Of a stretch of 64,000 nt of DNA, positions 58,429 to 64,000 are shown in pieces. The position numbers and the translations under genes were made by a program. The notes under the pieces were generated by a model that did not search any database, was not told the DNA's origin, and saw only the letters and a list, made by a program, of their open reading frames with translations. Position 1 is the first letter of the stretch; each line of letters begins with the position of its first letter. The stretch comes from Pseudoramibacter alactolyticus ATCC 23263 (GTDB lineage: Bacteria > Bacillota > Clostridia > Eubacteriales > Eubacteriaceae): positions 1,918,820-1,982,819 of the forward strand of contig NZ_GL622359.1 of NCBI RefSeq assembly GCF_000185505.1. Reading direction: 5' to 3'.

Positions 58429-59322
58429 ATGTTTAAGCTCGGAACCATTCAGACATTGGAGGTGGATCACCTGTCAAAGATCGGTCCTTTCCTGGCCGAT
58501 CCTCAGGATCCCTCGGACAAGCGGCCGACCGTTCTGCTGCCGAAGAAGGAAATGCCCCGGAATCTTCAAAGGGGCGATGCCCTGGACGTTTTTATCTATA
58601 AAGATTCTGACGACAGGCCCATTGCCACCCTTCGCACGCCGAAGATTCTGCTTGGTGAGATGCGCCCGCTCAAGGTGGCGGCGCTGACCAAAATCGGTGC
58701 TTTCCTCGACTGGGGGCTGGAGAAGGATCTGCTGCTGCCCTATCATGAGCAGACCGTTAAAGTTCAAATCGGGCGGGAATATCTGGTGGCCTTGTATCTG
58801 GATAAAAGCGAACGCTTCTGTGCGACGATGAAGGTCTATAACCGTCTCGAAGCCAATTCGCCCTACCAGGAAGGGGACTGGGTCAGCGGATACGTTTATC
58901 AGATCAACCCGGGCATCGGCGCTTTTCTGGCGGTGGACTACCGTTATCACGGCATGATCCCGCGAAAGGAGCTCACGCCCGATATTAAAAACGGCCGGGT
59001 TGTGAAGGCCCGAGTCAGCGAGGTGCGCAAGCGCGACAGCCGCCTGGTGCTCAGTCTCAACAAAAAAAGCTATAAAGAAATCAACCCCGACGGCACCCTG
59101 ATTTTGCGGCGGCTGAAGGAAGCCGACGGCTTTCTGCCCTATCACGACAAGACACCGCCGGCGGTGATCAAACAGAATTTCGGCATCAGCAAGGCGGCGT
59201 TCAAACGGGCCATCGGCCATTTGCAAAAGCGGGGCAAAATTAAAATCGGCCCGTCGGGTATTGCCCTGTGCAAAACGGCTGCGCCGCAAAAGGCAGCCGG
59301 GGGCAGGCGGCGCCTGCGATAG
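58429..59322 (+). CDS. cvfB: CvfB-family S1 RNA-binding protein
   Basis: The 297-residue protein contains three S1-like OB domains and a C-terminal winged helix: IGPFLADPQDPSDKRPTVLL, LLPKKEMPRNLQRGD, AALTKIGAFLDWGLEKDLLL, VSGYVYQINPGIGAFLAVDY and FGISKAAFKRAIGHLQKRGK. CvfB proteins bind RNA and affect virulence or growth regulation in staphylococci; the target here is unknown. GGGAGGC precedes the ATG. It lies 45 bases after the coiled-coil gene. Confidence 0.9.
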   Translation: MFKLGTIQTLEVDHLSKIGPFLADPQDPSDKRPTVLLPKKEMPRNLQRGDALDVFIYKDSDDRPIATLRTPKILLGEMRPLKVAALTKIGAFLDWGLEKDLLLPYHEQTVKVQIGREYLVALYLDKSERFCATMKVYNRLEANSPYQEGDWVSGYVYQINPGIGAFLAVDYRYHGMIPRKELTPDIKNGRVVKARVSEVRKRDSRLVLSLNKKSYKEINPDGTLILRRLKEADGFLPYHDKTPPAVIKQNFGISKAAFKRAIGHLQKRGKIKIGPSGIALCKTAAPQKAAGGRRRLR

Positions 59323-59345
59323 CCGATAACAAGGAGGAGGACAGT

Positions 59346-60977
59346 GTGTTAACCGCAAAACTATTATTTAAATGCTTGGAAAGAGAGGGCGTGGAGATCA
59401 TCTTCGGGTATCCCGGCGGGGCACTGCTGCCGATTTACGACGCGCTCCGCGATTCGAGCATCGAGCACATTTTGGTTCGGAACGAACAATCGGCCCCCCA
59501 TTATGCCAGCGGCTACGCCAGAGAAACCGGCAAGGTGGGGGTGTGCCTGGCGACATCCGGCCCCGGGGCGACGAACCTGATTACCGGAATCGCCTCGGCG
59601 TATTTGGATTCGATTCCCGTTGTGGCCATCACCGGCCAGGTTAACCGGGAACTCATCGGGACGGACGCTTTTCAGGAAGCGGATATTTTTGGCGCGACGC
59701 TGCCCTTTGTCAAACATTCCTATTTGGTCAAGGATCCCGAATCGCTGCCAAAAATCATCAAAGAAGCCTTTTTTATCGCATCGACCGGCCGGCCGGGGCC
59801 GGTGCTTATCGATATCCCCCGGGACGTGCAGCTCGAAATCGTGAAGCGCCCGAAATACAGCGATGAGGTGGCAATTCGCGGATACAAGCCGACCTACGAA
59901 GGTCACACTGGGCAGATCCGCCGCGCGATCCGCAAGATCAAAGCCAGCGACCGCCCGCTGATTTATGCCGGGGGCGGCGTGGTGTCGAGCCATGGGGAAG
60001 CGGCGTTGTTAAAACTGGCGGAAACCATTGGGGCGCCGGTGGTCACGAGCTTCATGGGGATTGGCGCCTTCCCGCAGAATCACCCGCTTTATGCCGGCAT
60101 CTGGGGCAGCCATGGCTATGCGCACACCAACCGGATTGTGGAAGCGGCGGATCTCGCGCTTTGCATCGGCGCGCGGATGAGCAACCGCGGCACATCTACG
60201 GATGTGCTCAACAAAAAAGAATTGATCCACATCGACATCGACCCGGCGGAAATTGGAAAAAACGTTAACGACACCAATATTCCCATTGTCGGCGATGCGA
60301 AGATTGTCGTCGCCGAATTGCTGGAGAAGGGGATTGAAACGGACACCCGGAAATGGCTTGAGGAGGTGCGGCGGATCAAAGCGGACAACCCGGTGTGCCT
60401 CGACGATTATCCGGGCATGGCCGGCGTCAACCCAAAAAAAATTTTTGCTTGGCTTTCCGGGCAGGTGCCGGAAGACACGACCCTGGTGGCGGACGTCGGG
60501 CTCAACCAGGTCTGGGCGGCGCTGCATTTCCAGGTGAGAAACGATCGGTGCTATATGACGTCCGGTGGTCTGGGTACGATGGGGTATGCCATTCCCGCGG
60601 CGTCGGGGGTGGCCTTTGCCACGCGAAAGGCGCCCAAAACGGTGATCGGTGTCTGTGGCGACGGCAGTTTCCAGATGGCGGTGGGAGAGCTCGGCGTGAT
60701 TGCGGAGTATCGCCTGCCGGTCAAATTGATTCTGCTCAACAATCACAAGCTGGGCATGGTGCGCCAGCAGCAGCACGACAATTACGGCAAAAATCACTAT
60801 TCGGGAACCGACATCGATTTTAATGTTAATTTCATGCAGCTGGCACAGGCCTATGACATTCAGGGTTATCATGCCGAGACCCAGGAAGAGGCGGAAACGG
60901 CAATTTTGAATGCACTCAAACAGCCGGGGCCGGCCTTGGTGGAATGTGTGGTCAGCGAAGATTACTTGAAGTTTTAA
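59346..60977 (+). CDS. ilvB: acetolactate synthase large subunit
   Basis: The 543-residue thiamine diphosphate enzyme has IIFGYPGGALLPIYDAL, VRNEQSAPHYASGYAR with the catalytic Glu, GRPGPVLIDIPRDVQLE and the ThDP motif CGDGSFQMAVGELG ending LILLNNHKLGMVRQQQ. It condenses pyruvate units to acetolactate for branched-chain amino acids. The GTG start follows GGAGGAGG; a frame running from 59268 through cvfB is not real. The small subunit follows after 10 bases. Confidence 0.93.
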   Translation: MLTAKLLFKCLEREGVEIIFGYPGGALLPIYDALRDSSIEHILVRNEQSAPHYASGYARETGKVGVCLATSGPGATNLITGIASAYLDSIPVVAITGQVNRELIGTDAFQEADIFGATLPFVKHSYLVKDPESLPKIIKEAFFIASTGRPGPVLIDIPRDVQLEIVKRPKYSDEVAIRGYKPTYEGHTGQIRRAIRKIKASDRPLIYAGGGVVSSHGEAALLKLAETIGAPVVTSFMGIGAFPQNHPLYAGIWGSHGYAHTNRIVEAADLALCIGARMSNRGTSTDVLNKKELIHIDIDPAEIGKNVNDTNIPIVGDAKIVVAELLEKGIETDTRKWLEEVRRIKADNPVCLDDYPGMAGVNPKKIFAWLSGQVPEDTTLVADVGLNQVWAALHFQVRNDRCYMTSGGLGTMGYAIPAASGVAFATRKAPKTVIGVCGDGSFQMAVGELGVIAEYRLPVKLILLNNHKLGMVRQQQHDNYGKNHYSGTDIDFNVNFMQLAQAYDIQGYHAETQEEAETAILNALKQPGPALVECVVSEDYLKF

Positions 60978-60987
60978 GGTGGCGCAG

Positions 60988-61500
60988 ATGATGGAACAAA
61001 AACATTGCTTATCATTACTGGTCGAGAATAAGTTTGGGGTATTGGCACGCATCTCCGGGCTGTTTGCCCGCCGCGGCTACAATATCGACAGCCTGACCGT
61101 CGGCATCACCGAGGACGAACAGCTCTCCCGGATCACGATGACGGTGACTGCCGATGAACAGACGCTGGAACAAATTAAGAAGCAGCTTAATAAACTCATC
61201 AACGTCATCAAGATCATCGAGCTGAAAGAAGACGCCGCGATCACGCGGGAGCTGGTTTTTATCAAAGTCAAAGCCAACGATCAGACGCGCTCCACCATTG
61301 TGGGCATCTCGAATCTTTTTCGCGCCCAGGTGGTGGATGTGGCCAAAGACAGCCTGATTTTGCAGATTGCCGGCGTGCCGAGCAAGGTGGCGGCCTTTAT
61401 CGGCATGGTGGAACCCTATGGTATTATTGAATTTGTGCGCAGCGGTGTCACAGGTTTGCAGCGCGGCAAGCAAGTCATCAATATAAAGCATTCGAAGTGA
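60988..61500 (+). CDS. ilvN: acetolactate synthase small (regulatory) subunit
   Basis: The 170-residue protein begins with an ACT domain (HCLSLLVENKFGVLARISGL, FARRGYNIDSLTVGITE) and ends with the ALS small-subunit C-terminal domain (FRAQVVDVAKDSLILQIAG, MVEPYGIIEFVRSGVTGLQR). The ACT domain binds branched-chain amino acids for feedback inhibition of IlvB. Three starts are possible; AAGGTGG in the ilvB stop region suits the ATG at 60988 or 60991. Confidence 0.93.
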   Translation: MMEQKHCLSLLVENKFGVLARISGLFARRGYNIDSLTVGITEDEQLSRITMTVTADEQTLEQIKKQLNKLINVIKIIELKEDAAITRELVFIKVKANDQTRSTIVGISNLFRAQVVDVAKDSLILQIAGVPSKVAAFIGMVEPYGIIEFVRSGVTGLQRGKQVINIKHSK

Positions 61501-61531
61501 CTTCGAAAACGCATCACAAGGAGGAGGAAGT

Positions 61532-62419
61532 ATGTACAAGATTGTGGAGGCGAAACGCCTTGCCGCGAACATTTTCCGCATGGACGTGGAAGCGCCCCGT
61601 GTGGCCAAGCACTGTCTGCCAGGACAGTTTTTGATCGTTCGCGTTGACGAAAAGGGGGAACGCCTGCCGATGACGATTTGCGATTACGATCGCGAAGCGG
61701 GGACCGTGACCATCGTCACGCAGGAAGTGGGGCACGGGACCAAAGCCATGGGGATATTAAAGACCGGCGACGCTTTCCTGGATGTCGTCGGGCCGCTGGG
61801 TAAGCCCTCGGAATTGGTTGAAAAGGATCTGGACGAACTCAAGCAGATGAAGCTGCTTTTCGTGGGGGGCGGCCTGGGAACGGCGCCGGTTTATCCGCAG
61901 GTAAAGTGGATGCACGACCACGGCATCGATGTGGATGTCATCATCGGGGCGAAAACCAAAGACCTGGTGATTTTAGAAGATGAAATGCGCGCGGTTGCCG
62001 GCAACCTTTATGTCACTACAGACGATGGCAGCTGCGGCCGCAGCGGGATGGTGACCAAAGTAATTGAGGATCTCGCGGCCGAAGGCAAAACCTGGGATGT
62101 GTGCGTGGCCATCGGTCCGATGATCATGATGAAGTTTTGCTGCCTGACGACTGAAAAGCTGGGCCTGCCGACCATCGTTTCGATGAATCCGATCATGGTG
62201 GACGGCACCGGTATGTGTGGTGCCTGCCGCCTCATCGTCGGCGACGAAGTGAAATTCGCCTGTGTCGACGGGCCGGAGTTTGACGGTCATAAGGTCGATT
62301 TTGATCTGGCGATGAAACGCCAAACCCAATACAAGAGCGAAGAAGGGCGCGCCATGCTGGCAGCAGCAGAAGGTGATACCCATCACGGTGGATGCGGCGT
62401 TTGCGGAGGTGAAGCGTAA
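61532..62419 (+). CDS. nfnA: FAD/NAD-binding subunit of NADH-dependent ferredoxin:NADP+ oxidoreductase
   Basis: The 295-residue protein is of the sulfide dehydrogenase SudB/NfnA family: a ferredoxin-reductase-like FAD domain (HCLPGQFLIVRVDEKGERLP, MTICDYDREAGT), an NAD domain (LLFVGGGLGTAPVYPQV) and a [2Fe-2S] site in GTGMCGACRLIVGDEVKFAC. With the next gene it forms the NfnAB complex, which couples NADH and ferredoxin to NADP+ reduction by electron bifurcation. AAGGAGGAGG precedes the ATG. Its stop overlaps the next start. Confidence 0.87.
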   Translation: MYKIVEAKRLAANIFRMDVEAPRVAKHCLPGQFLIVRVDEKGERLPMTICDYDREAGTVTIVTQEVGHGTKAMGILKTGDAFLDVVGPLGKPSELVEKDLDELKQMKLLFVGGGLGTAPVYPQVKWMHDHGIDVDVIIGAKTKDLVILEDEMRAVAGNLYVTTDDGSCGRSGMVTKVIEDLAAEGKTWDVCVAIGPMIMMKFCCLTTEKLGLPTIVSMNPIMVDGTGMCGACRLIVGDEVKFACVDGPEFDGHKVDFDLAMKRQTQYKSEEGRAMLAAAEGDTHHGGCGVCGGEA

Positions 62420-63804
62420 TGGCGAAAAAGCGAATGGACAGAGTCCCGGTGCGTGAACAGGATCCGAAAGCCCGGGCGACCAATTTTGAAGAAGTGTGCT
62501 ATGGCTACAACGAAGCAGAAGCGGTGGAAGAAGCCAATCGCTGCCTGAACTGCAAAAAGCCGCGCTGTGTGGCAGGCTGCCCGGTCTCCATCGATATTCC
62601 CGGCTTTATTCACGAGGTGACGGAAAAGAATTATCAGAAGGCTTTCGAAATCATTCAGGAATCTTCGCTTTTGCCGGCGGTCTGCGGGCGCGTCTGCCCG
62701 CAGGAATCCCAGTGCGAAGGACCCTGTGTGATGGGGATCAAAGGCGATGCCGTGGCGATTGGCAAGCTGGAACGCTTTGTGGCCGACTGGGCGCGCGAAA
62801 ACAATATCGTGCCCGAAAAACCGGGTTTTGTCTCCGGCAAGAAGGTGGCGATCATCGGTTCCGGCCCGGCCGGCCTGACCTGTGCTGCCGAGCTGGCCAA
62901 GAAGGGTCACGACGTCACGATTTTTGAAGCGCTTCACGAAGCCGGCGGCGTGCTGGTGTACGGGATTCCGGAATTCCGTCTGCCGAAGGAAGCGGTAGTC
63001 GCGGCGGAAGTCGAAAATGTGAAGCGCCTCGGCGTGAAGATCGAAACCGATGTGGTGATCGGGAAGGCGACGACCATCGATGAATTGATGGATGAAGAAG
63101 GATTCGACGCCGTCTTCATCGGATCCGGCGCCGGTCTGCCGCGCTTCATGGGCATCCCGGGGGAAACGGCCAACGGCGTTTTCTCGGCGAATGAATACCT
63201 GACCCGCAACAACCTGATGAAGGCCTTTAAGGGCTATGACACGCCGATTCACCGCGGGAAGAAAGTGGCAGTTATCGGCGGCGGCAACGTGGCCATGGAC
63301 GCCGCGCGATCGGCTCTGCGCCTGGGCGCGGATACCTATATTGTCTACCGGAGAAGCGAAGCGGAGTTGCCGGCCCGTGCCGAAGAAGTGCACCACGCCA
63401 AGGAAGAAGGCATTGAATTCCACCTGCTGACCAATCCGAAGGCCATCCTCGTGAATGAGGACGGCTGGGTGAAGGGGCTGCGCGTGATCAAGATGAAATT
63501 GGGCGAACCGGATGAATCCGGTCGGCGCCGTCCGATCGAAATTCCCGGCAGCGAATACGATCTGGAAGTTGACACCGTCATCATGGCGCTGGGGACCTCG
63601 CCGAACCCGCTGATTTCCTCGACGACGGAGGGGCTTGACACCAACAGATGGCAGTGCATTGTCGCGGATGAAAACGGTCAGACCTCCCGTAAGGGCATCT
63701 TTGCCGGGGGAGATGCGGTTTCCGGCGCAGCGACCGTTATTTTGGCCATGGGCGCCGGCAAGGATGCCGCCGCGGCCATTAACGACTATTTGAATACCTT
63801 ATGA
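62419..63804 (+). CDS. nfnB: NADPH-binding FAD/[4Fe-4S] subunit (NfnB / GltA-type)
   Basis: The 461-residue protein has two N-terminal [4Fe-4S] sites (NRCLNCKKPRCVAGCP, VCGRVCPQESQCEGPC), an FAD domain (VAIIGSGPAGLTCAAELAKK, GHDVTIFEALHEAGGVLVYG) and an NADPH domain (VAVIGGGNVAMDAARSALR, IVYRRSEAELPARAEE), ending GKDAAAAINDYL. The same fold is called GltA (glutamate synthase small chain), but a GltB large chain is absent and the partner is NfnA-type, so the bifurcating complex is the better call. A terminator follows. Confidence 0.88.
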   Translation: MAKKRMDRVPVREQDPKARATNFEEVCYGYNEAEAVEEANRCLNCKKPRCVAGCPVSIDIPGFIHEVTEKNYQKAFEIIQESSLLPAVCGRVCPQESQCEGPCVMGIKGDAVAIGKLERFVADWARENNIVPEKPGFVSGKKVAIIGSGPAGLTCAAELAKKGHDVTIFEALHEAGGVLVYGIPEFRLPKEAVVAAEVENVKRLGVKIETDVVIGKATTIDELMDEEGFDAVFIGSGAGLPRFMGIPGETANGVFSANEYLTRNNLMKAFKGYDTPIHRGKKVAVIGGGNVAMDAARSALRLGADTYIVYRRSEAELPARAEEVHHAKEEGIEFHLLTNPKAILVNEDGWVKGLRVIKMKLGEPDESGRRRPIEIPGSEYDLEVDTVIMALGTSPNPLISSTTEGLDTNRWQCIVADENGQTSRKGIFAGGDAVSGAATVILAMGAGKDAAAAINDYLNTL

Positions 63805-63827
63805 AAATGTGCCGGTCTTTGCCGGTT

Positions 63828-63867
63828 GAGATCCCCGTCTCTGAAAACAGGTGACGGGGATCTTTTT
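63828..63867 (+). terminator. intrinsic terminator after nfnAB
   Basis: GATCCCCGTC and GACGGGGATC form a perfect 10-bp stem with a loop of about 13 bases, followed by TTTTTT. Confidence 0.9.
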
Positions 63868-64000
63868 TAATGGCGCGCATCGGCATGATCGGCGGAACGG
63901 CTGTGAAGCTGTCGCGACGGTCAATGATTTCGCAAAGGTGCCGGATGACCATGGGACTGGTCGTTGTCGGTAGGCGCTTGCGGTTGGGATACAAAAAAGC
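63868..64000. other. window end, no supported gene
   Basis: The last 133 bases have open frames on both strands that run off the window, but none has a ribosome site with a family-like product. A gene crossing the window edge cannot be excluded. Confidence 0.4.

Noticed and set aside
63779..63994. Minus-strand frame at the window edge
   Set aside because: It reads back through the nfnB terminator hairpin and stop region with no recognisable motif.

Overview
The window is chromosomal DNA of a Gram-positive anaerobe, most likely a clostridial Firmicute of the Eubacteriaceae type. The evidence is the Stp/PknB-PASTA/RsgA/ThiN cluster, DegV/FakA-type DAK2 protein, CvfB, PTS and ECF-type transporters, TTG/GTG starts behind strong GGAGG ribosome sites, NfnAB, and a 2-hydroxyacyl-CoA dehydratase operon typical of amino-acid- or lactate-reducing anaerobes. 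The genus (perhaps Pseudoramibacter-like) is a guess.

Layout. 0-1 kb: a secreted protein coupled to a 51-aa membrane peptide. 1-4.3 kb: a glucitol/sorbitol PTS locus (SorC-type regulator, GutM, IIC, IIB, IIA) whose IIBC gene srlE has lost its middle. 4.3-6 kb: a phosphoglucomutase fragment, an empty stretch and a PsiE-family protein. 6-14 kb: a LysR regulator divergent from an acyl-CoA dehydrogenase, class III CoA-transferase, dehydratase activator, dehydratase subunits and YkvI-type transporter operon; the second dehydratase subunit seems to lack its usual cluster cysteines. 14.1-22.9 kb: an AT-richer accessory region. It holds a decayed Cas2-DnaQ gene, a broken FAD oxidoreductase, an intact cluster (PdxA-like dehydrogenase, DUF1537 kinase, membrane protein, cyclase-family hydrolase, RuBisCO-like protein, histidine phosphatase), then a type I-E-like CRISPR repeat remnant and an XRE pseudogene. 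23-27.7 kb: TetR regulator, MacB-type ABC exporter whose ATPase is frameshifted by a 7-bp tandem duplication, and an MBL hydrolase. 27.8-35.3 kb: Fe-alcohol dehydrogenase, Nudix hydrolase, MetQNI methionine importer, DUF554, LOG-family protein, PgeF. 35.4-37.2 kb: thiM-thiW behind a TPP riboswitch. 37.2-42.3 kb: a second PdxA-like/DUF1537 module with a 2-keto-3-deoxygluconate-type permease and DeoR regulator. 42.3-44.5 kb: a second TPP riboswitch, thiD, a decayed cytX and an IS transposase remnant. 44.5-63.8 kb: core genes (Mn-pyrophosphatase, RlmN, Stp, PknB, RsgA, ThiN, L28, Asp23, FakA-like, RecG, RsmD, CoaD, CvfB, IlvBN, NfnAB).

How it fits together. Two modules look built for small acid sugars: the DUF1537 kinase phosphorylates, the PdxA-like enzyme oxidises and decarboxylates, and the first module adds a RuBisCO-like protein. 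Thiamine supply rests on salvage (ThiW, ThiM, ThiD, ThiN) under TPP control. Several loci are visibly decaying (srlE, pgm, cas2-dnaQ, FAD oxidoreductase, XRE, ABC ATPase, cytX, IS). The strongest leads are the RuBisCO-like cluster lying between CRISPR-Cas remnants, the dehydratase subunit without its expected cysteines, and a Met-Cys-Cys leader peptide before metQNI.
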